A DNA stretch of 6,015 nucleotides from Alphaproteobacteria bacterium (GCA_029051085.1 JAIDLK010000065.1:1-6015); one strand, 5' to 3'; shown: positions 1-5,699, counted from the first letter of the stretch. The notes: generated by a model not told the origin, from the letters alone. Made by a program: numbers and translations.

Positions 1-216
1 ATTCAGGACGCCGGTATTCCGGTTGTGCTGAATAAACGGCATAAAATCATGCATAATAAATTTGCGATATTTGACAGACGTGATATAGAGACAGGCTCAT
101 ACAACTGGACATCGTCTGCGACGCAATCAAATGCGGAAAACTGTATGTTTTTTCCGGAACAAAACAAAGAATTCACGAACCAGTTTAAATATTTGTGGGG
201 ATTTTATCGGGGATAG
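1..216 (+). CDS. Phospholipase D-fold nuclease/hydrolase, C-terminal part (5' end outside window)
   Basis: The reading frame is open from base 1 and ends at TAG, giving the last 71 residues of a longer protein. It contains a complete HKD catalytic motif: His18, Lys20 and Asp25 of the visible part (H-N-K-x4-D). This is followed by ETGSYNWTSSATQSNAEN, which matches the conserved block after the HKD motif in single-HKD proteins such as the plasmid endonuclease Nuc and the mitochondrial PLD/Zucchini group. Those proteins dimerise to complete the active site and cleave nucleic acid or phospholipid phosphodiester bonds. The protein ends about 45 residues after the motif, as usual for the C-terminal half of these proteins. 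Family membership is well supported. The substrate and any signal peptide or membrane anchor cannot be judged because the N-terminus is missing. Its stop lies only 8 bp from the stop of the convergent kinase-like gene. Confidence 0.88.
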   Translation: MQDAGIPVVLNKRHKIMHNKFAIFDRRDIETGSYNWTSSATQSNAENCMFFPEQNKEFTNQFKYLWGFYRG

Positions 217-224
217 GTACTTGA

Positions 225-1082
225 TTATATGCGCATTTGGCGGATATGACGTACCATGCGATGTAAATCATTTTCACGTATGGACGATTTGATTTTGTCG
301 GTGCCGATATATGCCTTGATATTTTTATAAATTATATCATATCGTTTTGCGTAAAACTTGTCGCGACCGATAAATTCCAATACTTTGGCAAGTGAATAGG
401 CGTCATCCCATGTAAACGGATGATATCTGTATTTTTTGTTCCCCAGTTTGCGCAGGCGGTTGGGATGTTTTGCCAGATATTCCAATTCAACATAATTTGA
501 TTTGGAAACCGCCAGCTGAAAATCAATCAGGACCAAGCGCCCATTCATAATCATCAGATTGTCCGGTCGTATATCGCGATGCACCACATCAGAATCGCGT
601 AATGCGCAAAATATTTTCCATATATCGCCAATAAGCCGCGCTTTGTCCGTAACACCAAGGCGACCTGTAATCATTGCTGTATTAAGACTGATGCCGGGTA
701 CGTATTCATTTGCAAAAAACTTGTACTTGTCATAGTCGTTATAGTACAGCGGTTTTAAAAAATGCTCGCTGTTTATAGACCATAATGCATGGCCCATGCG
801 GTATTCATTTTCATATATTCCGGCATGCTGGCCGGTTTTTATAAATATGCGTTGGCCACTTGCATTTATCCCAATGAAAAAAGTATTACAAATTATATTT
901 GCCGCCGGTCGCAAATCGCATATTCCATATGTGTTTTTTAGAAAGTCTGCAAAGCCATGAAATTTTGCCATTGCGGCCGATGATAGCGGCGCGGGTGGCA
1001 TGGCATCGGCGCGCTGCAGCGCCAGCTCAATGGGATTTCGTTTTCTTTTTGGGCGCTTATATATGTATTTTTGTAAACTCAT
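225..1082 (-). CDS. Small protein-kinase-like protein (HRD-type kinase fold), function unknown
   Basis: This 285-residue protein carries the core of the protein-kinase/lipopolysaccharide-kinase superfamily. Lys82 in IFIK is the likely beta-3 lysine, and Glu91 or Glu93 the helix-C partner. NEYVPG at 125-130 looks like the hinge. HRDIRPDN at 168-175 is the catalytic loop, with Asp170 as base and Asn175 as metal ligand. IDFQ at 186-189 is the DFG site with Gln in place of Gly. WDDAYSLAKVLEFI near 240-253 resembles helix F. No clear glycine-rich loop is seen. The N-terminus is strongly basic (KYIYKRPKRKR). No transmembrane segment or signal peptide is seen, so it is probably cytoplasmic. The catalytic residues suggest an active enzyme, but whether it acts on protein, sugar or lipid is unknown. 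The frame opens further to a TTG at 1121. I prefer ATG 1082 because a promoter-like sequence lies inside that 13-codon extension and neither start has a Shine-Dalgarno sequence. Confidence 0.8.
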   Translation of the reverse strand: MSLQKYIYKRPKRKRNPIELALQRADAMPPAPLSSAAMAKFHGFADFLKNTYGICDLRPAANIICNTFFIGINASGQRIFIKTGQHAGIYENEYRMGHALWSINSEHFLKPLYYNDYDKYKFFANEYVPGISLNTAMITGRLGVTDKARLIGDIWKIFCALRDSDVVHRDIRPDNLMIMNGRLVLIDFQLAVSKSNYVELEYLAKHPNRLRKLGNKKYRYHPFTWDDAYSLAKVLEFIGRDKFYAKRYDIIYKNIKAYIGTDKIKSSIRENDLHRMVRHIRQMRI

Positions 1083-1089
1083 GCTGGGA

Positions 1090-1117
1090 ATAATATCATA
1101 ACGGTGCAGGGTTGCAA
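1090..1117 (-). promoter_or_regulatory. Putative promoter of the kinase-like gene (leaderless configuration)
   Basis: On the minus strand, TATTAT at 1095-1090 is preceded by TGA, giving an extended -10 element (TGATATTAT). TTGCAA at 1117-1112 (4 of 6 to the -35 consensus, 16-bp spacer) or TTTGCA one base further upstream (17-bp spacer) can serve as the -35. The hexamer ends 7 nt before ATG 1082, so transcription would begin at or one base before the start codon. The 7 nt between (TCCCAGC) contain no ribosome binding site. This is a sequence match only. Confidence 0.5.
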
Positions 1118-1126
1118 ACAAAAATG

Positions 1127-1156
1127 TTAAAAAATTTAATGATTTGGTTTTATAAT
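1127..1156 (+). promoter_or_regulatory. Putative promoter of the mlaE operon
   Basis: There is a perfect -10 hexamer, TATAAT, at 1151-1156. An 18-bp spacer separates it from TTAAAA at 1127-1132 (4 of 6 to the -35 consensus). The predicted start near 1163 gives a leader of about 55 nt before the TTG start of mlaE. The element lies back to back with the kinase-gene promoter, whose -35 is about 10 bp away. A second candidate is listed separately. Confidence 0.45.
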
Positions 1157-1158
1157 AG

Positions 1159-1187
1159 TTGCGGTAATTTTTGCCATATGATATGCT
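1159..1187 (+). promoter_or_regulatory. Alternative promoter of the mlaE operon
   Basis: TTGCGG at 1159-1164 is followed by a 17-bp spacer and TATGCT at 1182-1187. TGA directly precedes the hexamer, making an extended -10. Transcription would start near 1194 with a leader of about 24 nt. The hexamer match is weaker than at 1151-1156, but spacing and the TGn element are good. Either or both may be used. Confidence 0.3.
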
Positions 1188-1207
1188 TAAATCAATAAGA
1201 GAGATGT

Positions 1208-1220
1208 AGGAAATCTATTG
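1208..1220 (+). promoter_or_regulatory. Ribosome binding site that fixes the TTG start of mlaE
   Basis: AGGA at 1208-1211 lies 6 nt before TTG 1218. The frame has no ATG before the first membrane segment, and the next usable GTG (codon 41) would cut into the N-terminal helical region. The RBS is therefore the main support for a TTG start. Confidence 0.6.
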
Positions 1221-2027
1221 CAAAAGCATGCCGATACGTTTTTAGAGGCTGTCGGCCGGTGGGGGCTGGGGGTATATGCTGCGATTTGGCGCGGCGTATC
1301 GTTTATTGGGGCTGCTTTTGCCGCCGTTGGACGATTTGTGCGTGGTGGTGTTTTTATTCGGCGCGTGGATTGGTGGGCGGCATTTGATGCGGTCGGGCCA
1401 CGTGCGGTTTTAATAGTTTCTTTGATAAGTTTTTTAATCGGTTTGATTCTGGCGTTTGTTGGCGCGGCTCAGCTAAAGCTGTTCGGGGCCCATGTTTACG
1501 TGGCCAGTTTGGTCGCCATTGCCGCAATAAGAATTATGGGTGCCATGATGACCGGCATAATAATGGCGGGGCGTACCGGCGCTGCATATGCCGCAACCAT
1601 TGGCACCATGCAGGTTAATGAGGAACTGGACGCACTGCGCGTAATGGGTATTTCATCCATGGATTTTTTGGTCCTGCCGCGTTTGATTGCAATGGCCGTA
1701 TGTATGCCTGTTTTAACAATGTTGGCCGATTTTATGGCTATACTTGGTGGCGCGGCGGTTGGATGTGGAATGTTTCATATTCCAATGGCGGAATATTATT
1801 CTTATACTGTCCAGGCACTGGATATCCAGAATTTCGCAGTCGGCATATTTCACGGCTGGGTTTATGGAATAATAATTGCATTGTGCGGATGTTATTACGG
1901 TATTCGCTGTGGGCGTGATGCCGGGGCGGTGGGCCGGGCGACAACAAGTGCGGTGGTCTCGTCTATTGTATGGATGGTTGTTGCCACGGGTTTCCTGACG
2001 TTTTTGTTTGAGGTGCTTGGAATATGA
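1218..2027 (+). CDS. mlaE: MlaE-family ABC transporter permease (MCE lipid transport)
   Basis: This 269-residue integral inner-membrane protein is the permease of an MCE-type phospholipid transporter. The family signature runs from GRTGAAYAATIGTMQVNEEL (residues 118-137) through DALRVMG to FLVLPR at 150-155. About five hydrophobic segments are visible, near 63-84, 93-116, 157-180, 205-226 and 247-268. They are preceded by an amphipathic N-terminal region of about 60 residues, which fits the interfacial and elbow helices of the MlaE fold. Two copies would pair with two MlaF ATPases and contact an MlaD hexamer. Length is close to E. coli MlaE (about 260). Some relatives have an N-terminal STAS (MlaB-like) fusion; this one does not. 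The stop overlaps the mlaF start by 4 bases (ATGA), implying translational coupling. The start is TTG. Confidence 0.93.
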   Translation: MQKHADTFLEAVGRWGLGVYAAIWRGVSFIGAAFAAVGRFVRGGVFIRRVDWWAAFDAVGPRAVLIVSLISFLIGLILAFVGAAQLKLFGAHVYVASLVAIAAIRIMGAMMTGIIMAGRTGAAYAATIGTMQVNEELDALRVMGISSMDFLVLPRLIAMAVCMPVLTMLADFMAILGGAAVGCGMFHIPMAEYYSYTVQALDIQNFAVGIFHGWVYGIIIALCGCYYGIRCGRDAGAVGRATTSAVVSSIVWMVVATGFLTFLFEVLGI

Positions 2028-2734
2028 CACGGTCGGCAATACGCGTTTCAAATATGACAATCGGCTATGACAACGTCGCGGTATTGAAAAACATATCGTT
2101 TGATGTCGCCGCCGGGTCTGTGTTTGTAATCATGGGCCCCAGTGGGTGTGGTAAAAGCACTCTGATGCGTGCAATGGCCGGATTGTTGACACCGATGCGC
2201 GGCTCAGTACAGATGGATGACTCGGTTGACAATATCGGTGTTTTATTTCAGGGTGGGGCGCTGTTCACATCAATGAGCGTATTTGAAAATATTGCACTGC
2301 CGCTGATGCGGCATACGGATTACAGTGCGGGGCGCATTGCCAAAATAGTCTCGGAAAAGCTGGCATTGGTTGGCCTGCCGAATGTCGGTGACAAATATCC
2401 GGCACAATTATCGGGTGGTATGAAAAAGCGTGTCGGGCTGGCGCGGGCACTGGCGCTGAATCCGTCCGTATTGTATTTGGATGAGCCGTCGGCCGGTCTT
2501 GACCCGATTGCCGCCGGCCAACAGGATGATTTGATTTTGAAAATAAATCGAGAGCTGGGAACAACCATCGTTATGGTGTCGCATGATTTGGATTCAATTT
2601 TCGCAGTGGCCGATGACGCCATATTCTTAAATCCTGCAACGCACACAATTGCCGCACACGGTAATCCGCGGCAGATGCTGCGTCGGCCGCCAAACCGTGA
2701 AGTATTGAATTTTTTAACCAGGGGGAAAAAGTAA
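2024..2734 (+). CDS. mlaF: MlaF-family ABC transporter ATP-binding protein
   Basis: This 236-residue cytoplasmic ATPase energises the MlaE permease. All nucleotide-binding motifs are intact: Walker A GPSGCGKST at 38-46, Q-loop Gln76 in LFQGGALF, signature LSGGM at 129-133, Walker B VLYLDE at 149-154 with catalytic Glu154, D-loop near SAGLDP, and switch His187 in VSHD. QGGALFTSMSVFENIALPL is typical of the MlaF/Mkl branch. It is shorter than E. coli MlaF (about 269 residues) in two places. The loop between GSVQMDD and the Q-loop strand (about residues 60-72) is compressed by some 13-16 residues. The chain also ends at NFLTRGKK, just where E. coli MlaF begins its C-terminal extension. GAGG at 2010-2013 lies 10 nt before the ATG. 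The stop abuts the mlaD start with no gap. Confidence 0.95.
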   Translation: MTRSAIRVSNMTIGYDNVAVLKNISFDVAAGSVFVIMGPSGCGKSTLMRAMAGLLTPMRGSVQMDDSVDNIGVLFQGGALFTSMSVFENIALPLMRHTDYSAGRIAKIVSEKLALVGLPNVGDKYPAQLSGGMKKRVGLARALALNPSVLYLDEPSAGLDPIAAGQQDDLILKINRELGTTIVMVSHDLDSIFAVADDAIFLNPATHTIAAHGNPRQMLRRPPNREVLNFLTRGKK

Positions 2735-3484
2735 ATGAAACAGCAACCGAACAAAAAGACCGTGGGTGCCTTTATCGTGGCCGGCATCGCGGCATTCCTG
2801 GCGATTCTTGTGATTGCGTTTGGGGCCGGCTATCGTGCGCGCCACAAAGATTTGTATGTAATGTATTTCCATGAATCCATCAAAGGCCTGTCTATTGGTT
2901 CGCCGGTTGTCCTTAATGGTGTGGAGGTTGGCAAAGTCGCAAAAATAGAGATTGTTCCCGACATCGCTACATATGAGTTCAACATTCCTGTATATGTAAC
3001 ATTTAATAATATTCAAAAAACAATTTCGATGCCATCTGACCATCCCACTTGGTCCGAAGAGCGTTTGATTTCCGCCCTTGTTGAAAAAGGTCTGCATGCA
3101 AAACTGGTAAATCAGAATCTGTTAACCGGTCAATTGATGATAGAGCTTGATGTAAAGCCTGCAAAAACAATAATGACCAAGGGCGAGGTTGATGGAATTA
3201 TTGAAATCCCGACAACTTATTCATCATTGACAGAGCTGTCATCAAATTTTGAAAACATACCGTTTCGCGAAGTTGTTGAAAATCTGAATGCCACATTGAC
3301 CGAATTCAAAGAAATACTTGGCCCCGCCGCCAGTGTCAGCCGTGATTTATCCAATAAATCGGCCGCCACACTTAATAATTTTAACCATGCCGTCGAAGAT
3401 GTCAGCCGTGCCGCAAATTCCCTGCGGAATTTGACCGACTATCTTGAGCAGCATCCGGACGCTCTTATCCGTGGGAGGAAATAA
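2735..3484 (+). CDS. mlaD: MlaD-family MCE-domain protein, inner-membrane anchored lipid-binding subunit
   Basis: This 249-residue protein has one N-terminal transmembrane helix (about 10-31) after a short basic stretch. A single MCE domain follows, beginning near residue 38, with the signature SIKGLSIGSPVVLNGVEVGKV at 48-68. After about residue 160 the chain is predicted to be helical or coiled-coil. It ends in YLEQHPDALIRGRK, a tail typical of MCE proteins encoded next to PqiC-like lipoproteins. Known family members form hexameric rings through which lipids pass between the inner membrane and the periplasm. It is longer than E. coli MlaD (about 183 residues), the extra length being the C-terminal helical region, which could lengthen the conduit. 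AGGGGG at 2720-2725 is a strong ribosome binding site inside the end of mlaF, and the ATG follows the mlaF stop directly. Confidence 0.94.
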   Translation: MKQQPNKKTVGAFIVAGIAAFLAILVIAFGAGYRARHKDLYVMYFHESIKGLSIGSPVVLNGVEVGKVAKIEIVPDIATYEFNIPVYVTFNNIQKTISMPSDHPTWSEERLISALVEKGLHAKLVNQNLLTGQLMIELDVKPAKTIMTKGEVDGIIEIPTTYSSLTELSSNFENIPFREVVENLNATLTEFKEILGPAASVSRDLSNKSAATLNNFNHAVEDVSRAANSLRNLTDYLEQHPDALIRGRK

Positions 3485-3487
3485 ACA

Positions 3488-4051
3488 ATGAAAAAATATC
3501 TTGCTATTTGCGCATTCGTAATATTGGGGGCATGTGCACACAACCATCAGGCGCCGTCTTATTACACATTGGCAGAAAATGCAGGCGGGGTGGCAATATC
3601 CTCTAAAAAAATGTCGGTTGATGTGGGACGTATAAAGGTTCCGGAATATATCGACCGCTCTCAAATAGTAACAACGGACGGTGCCGCTGTTACTGTGGCG
3701 GAAAACGAGCGCTGGGCTGAAAGGGTTGGCCCCATGACCGAGCGGCGTATAATGTCCGGCCTGCGTGCACGCTTAACCGGTGCCACGGTAAAGAGTGCAG
3801 ATTTCATAGGTGCGCCCACAGATTATTCCGTTTTTGTCGAAATATATAGACTTGATGGCACCATCCCCGGCAATGTTGTATTGGATGCAACATATTCGAT
3901 TGTTGAAAACGGTACGCCTGTCAAAACGCGTCGCGTTGAATATGCCGATACTTGCGGTGATTCCTATTCCGATTATGTTCATGCAATTGGCGGCCTTGTG
4001 GACAAGCTGTCACGTGACATCTCGCGCGATTTGGTCCGCTTGGCAAAATAA
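3488..4051 (+). CDS. PqiC-like ABC transport auxiliary lipoprotein (ABC_trans_aux family)
   Basis: This 187-residue predicted lipoprotein has a short signal peptide (MKKYLAICAFVI) and a lipobox LGAC with the lipidated Cys16. Residue +2 is Ala rather than Asp, so Lol sorting to the outer membrane is expected. The mature start, APSYYTLAENAG, and the blocks VDVGRIKVPEYIDRSQIVT and ENERWAERV match the PqiC/YmbA family (ABC_trans_aux). That family is an outer-membrane partner of MCE proteins such as PqiB and of MlaD-type proteins. Length is normal for the family. GGGAGGAA at 3473-3480, overlapping the mlaD stop region, is a strong Shine-Dalgarno 7 nt from the ATG, and only 3 bp separate the two genes. 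The position as fourth gene strongly suggests it is the outer-membrane end of this transporter. Confidence 0.9.
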   Translation: MKKYLAICAFVILGACAHNHQAPSYYTLAENAGGVAISSKKMSVDVGRIKVPEYIDRSQIVTTDGAAVTVAENERWAERVGPMTERRIMSGLRARLTGATVKSADFIGAPTDYSVFVEIYRLDGTIPGNVVLDATYSIVENGTPVKTRRVEYADTCGDSYSDYVHAIGGLVDKLSRDISRDLVRLAK

Positions 4052-4054
4052 AGT

Positions 4055-4084
4055 TTAGCAATATGGGTAAAATTGTGATATAAT
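4055..4084 (+). promoter_or_regulatory. Putative promoter of the small lipoprotein gene (leaderless configuration)
   Basis: There is a perfect extended -10, TGATATAAT, with the hexamer at 4079-4084. TTAGCA at 4055-4060 (4 of 6 to the -35 consensus) lies 18 bp upstream. The hexamer ends 7 nt before ATG 4092, so the mRNA would start at or next to the start codon. The element begins just after the stop of the PqiC-like gene. Confidence 0.55.
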
Positions 4085-4091
4085 TACAGGC

Positions 4092-4427
4092 ATGAAAAGA
4101 AATATGATATTTTTGTTAGTTCTTGTGGGCATGCTTGCCGGCTGTCAGCAGAATAATGCCCCCACAGAATACGTTGAATACGCGGATGATATGGTGTATC
4201 AGACGGTGGTGGTGCCATATGATGATGCACCCTCCGTATCCCAGATTAAATATTCTGTCCCGCGTGACGGTGATTTAACGCTGGAAACACGTCATCATGT
4301 TATTCAAATTCAGGGCCAGCCTGACGCCGCATATGAATACCGTGTATGGGCGGGTGACAAATCGTATGCGGATGATCCGGATTTGATTGTTAATGATGGC
4401 AATATAATGGTCCTTCAGGAAAATTGA
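4092..4427 (+). CDS. Small predicted lipoprotein, function unknown
   Basis: This 111-residue protein starts MKRNMIFLLVLVGMLAGC: a basic n-region, a hydrophobic core and lipobox LAGC with the lipidated Cys18. Gln at +2 suggests outer-membrane sorting. The mature part of about 93 residues is acidic, with many Asp, Glu and Tyr residues (for example EYVEYADDMVY), and appears beta-rich, with no other cysteine. I do not recognise a family. An internal ATG at 4104 would remove the positively charged n-region, so 4092 is preferred. The gene lies 40 bp after the PqiC-like gene, has its own promoter-like sequence, and is followed by a hairpin terminator. It could also be reached by read-through from the mlaE operon. 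A role in the same lipid pathway is possible but rests only on position and the shared lipoprotein nature. Confidence 0.8.
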   Translation: MKRNMIFLLVLVGMLAGCQQNNAPTEYVEYADDMVYQTVVVPYDDAPSVSQIKYSVPRDGDLTLETRHHVIQIQGQPDAAYEYRVWAGDKSYADDPDLIVNDGNIMVLQEN

Positions 4428-4436
4428 GATAAATTT

Positions 4437-4464
4437 AACGGCGCGTTGATTGCGCCGTTTCTTT
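4437..4464 (+). terminator. Intrinsic terminator after the small lipoprotein gene
   Basis: A perfect 8-bp stem pairs AACGGCGC (4437-4444) with GCGCCGTT (4452-4459) around a 7-nt loop. The run TTTCTTT follows. It sits between convergent stop codons, 10 nt after the lipoprotein stop and touching the end of the flavoprotein gene. In the opposite direction the downstream tract (GTTAAATTTA) is weaker but could still help. Confidence 0.8.
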
Positions 4465-5617
4465 ATGCGTTTTGGCCTGCAACACGACCTGATGCCCATG
4501 CCCATTGCAGATTAAAGCCACCCAAATCACCTGTTACATCCATAACCTCGCCCGCAAAGTACAGCCCTGGTATAATTTTTGACTCCATCGTTTTTGATGA
4601 AATTTGCGATGTGTCAACACCGCCGTATGTTACCTCTGCGGCCGCCATTCCGTGATGGCGCCATTGGTCGGCCGGAATGATAATATCTGTAATCTGCCTT
4701 GCAATATCCGCCAGCTCAGAATCGCGAATATCTGCGATATTACGTGTGTCGTTGGAAAAATATCGTGCCATTTGCATAGGCATACGCATCGCCAGAATCG
4801 TGTGCAAAGATTTCCGGCCGTCCGATTTTTTTACAGAACGCAGCCATTCTGCCAAATCCATATTCGGCATAAGATTTATGTTTATATCGCATTCCGGACC
4901 GGCCACGGATGCAGAATATACCACCGGACCACCGATTCCAAAATGAGTAAACAGCATATCCCCGCAAACCTGTCGTTTCCCAATCTTTATCTGTGCAAAT
5001 ATTGAAATCCCCGCCCATTCGCGCGGAAACTTGTTTGCGTCTATTGCGCACAGGGCCGGGCGGGGCGGTATTATGCTGTGGCCGAATCCTTTTGCGATTT
5101 TGTATCCCGCATCTGATACGCCATATGTCGCGAACGAGATACCGCCTGTCGCAACAATCAGACTGTCCGACGAATATTCATGTCCCGGACATGAAATATG
5201 AAAACGCCCCCCGCTGTGGGTGACGTTTTCAACAGTCTGCCCCAGTATTATATCAGCACCCTTGGCGTCTGTAATCAGTGCATTGACAATATCTGTGGCG
5301 CCTGTTGTGCAAAAAAACTGTCCTGGTGTTTTTTCAGTCCATTTGATTCCATGACCTGCGGCCCACTCCAGTATGTCTGCCGGTTTTACGCGGGCCAGTG
5401 CGCCTCTGACAAAATTGGGATTGCGGCCAAAGTATCTGTCGCTTGCCGCGGCCGCGTTTGTAAAATTGCATCTTCCGCCACCGGATGCCAAAACCTTGCG
5501 TGCGGGTGCGCCCCCCATATCCAGCACACAGACATATCTGTCCCGTGCGGTGGCCTGTGCGGCGGCCGCCAATCCTGCGGCGCCTGCGCCTATAATAATA
5601 ACATCATAATGTTTCAT
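4463..5617 (-). CDS. HI0933/YhiN/BaiN-family FAD-dependent oxidoreductase
   Basis: This 384-residue flavoprotein is close to the usual family length of about 390-400. The N-terminal Rossmann dinucleotide motif is IIIGAGAAG (7-15, GxGxxG), with acidic Asp33 at the end of strand 2. The family hallmark ARKVLASGGGRCNFTN is at 39-54. VATGGISFATYGVSDAGYK and PPRPALCAI in the middle, and GLYFAGEVMDVTGDLGGFNLQW from 351 followed by AWASGRVAG, match the conserved C-terminal FAD-binding part. Members include E. coli YhiN, reported to act as a 23S rRNA dihydrouridine synthase (RdsA), and clostridial BaiN, a bile-acid reductase. An rRNA-modifying role would suit a conserved single-copy gene, but the substrate cannot be settled from sequence. 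AGGTGG lies almost against the ATG, closer than usual for a Shine-Dalgarno sequence. The gene has its own promoter and is convergent with the lipoprotein gene. Confidence 0.93.
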   Translation of the reverse strand: MKHYDVIIIGAGAAGLAAAAQATARDRYVCVLDMGGAPARKVLASGGGRCNFTNAAAASDRYFGRNPNFVRGALARVKPADILEWAAGHGIKWTEKTPGQFFCTTGATDIVNALITDAKGADIILGQTVENVTHSGGRFHISCPGHEYSSDSLIVATGGISFATYGVSDAGYKIAKGFGHSIIPPRPALCAIDANKFPREWAGISIFAQIKIGKRQVCGDMLFTHFGIGGPVVYSASVAGPECDININLMPNMDLAEWLRSVKKSDGRKSLHTILAMRMPMQMARYFSNDTRNIADIRDSELADIARQITDIIIPADQWRHHGMAAAEVTYGGVDTSQISSKTMESKIIPGLYFAGEVMDVTGDLGGFNLQWAWASGRVAGQNA

Positions 5618-5624
5618 ACCACCT

Positions 5625-5653
5625 ATGATAAAGCTTTGCCTCTATCGGGTCAA
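5625..5653 (-). promoter_or_regulatory. Putative sigma-70-type promoter of the flavoprotein gene (leaderless configuration)
   Basis: On the minus strand, TTGACC (5653-5648; 5 of 6 to consensus), a 17-bp spacer and TATCAT (5630-5625; 5 of 6) form the best promoter match in the window. The -10 ends 7 nt before ATG 5617, which predicts a leader of zero to one base. The -35 begins directly after the T-rich tail of the upstream terminator. Confidence 0.7.
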
Positions 5654-5699
5654 ATATTAAGAAAGGGTCGCATATTTATGCGACCCGGTAGTTTTTTTT
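5654..5699 (-). terminator. Intrinsic terminator after the cysteine-rich protein gene (possibly bidirectional)
   Basis: GGGTCGCA (5665-5672) pairs perfectly with TGCGACCC (5679-5686) around a 6-nt loop; two further base pairs are possible at the loop. Read on the minus strand it lies 11 nt after the TAA of the upstream gene and runs straight into TTTCTTAATATTT. On the plus strand a run of eight T (5692-5699) follows after 5 nt, so it may work in both directions. It insulates the flavoprotein gene from upstream transcription. Confidence 0.85.

Noticed and set aside
1174..1189. CATATGATATG sequence as a possible operator palindrome upstream of mlaE
   Set aside because: The symmetry is short and imperfect and is explained by AT-rich -10-like sequence. 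No second copy is seen nearby.
2008..2026. Possible independent promoter or start upstream of mlaF
   Set aside because: The start overlaps the mlaE stop by 4 bases and there is no convincing -10/-35 pair. Translational coupling explains it.
1713..2060. 115-codon minus-strand open frame opposite the end of mlaE
   Set aside because: It is antisense to a gene with clear family motifs, has no family-like sequence and no promoter or RBS of its own. It looks like a shadow frame.
2320..3097. Long minus-strand open frames (155 and 127 codons) opposite mlaF and mlaD
   Set aside because: The plus strand has intact ABC ATPase and MCE motifs in a tight operon. The antisense frames show no recognisable domain.
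4104..4427. Shorter start (ATG 4104) for the small lipoprotein
   Set aside because: It would remove Lys2 and Arg3, leaving a signal peptide without a positive n-region. ATG 4092 also fits the promoter offset seen for the other genes.
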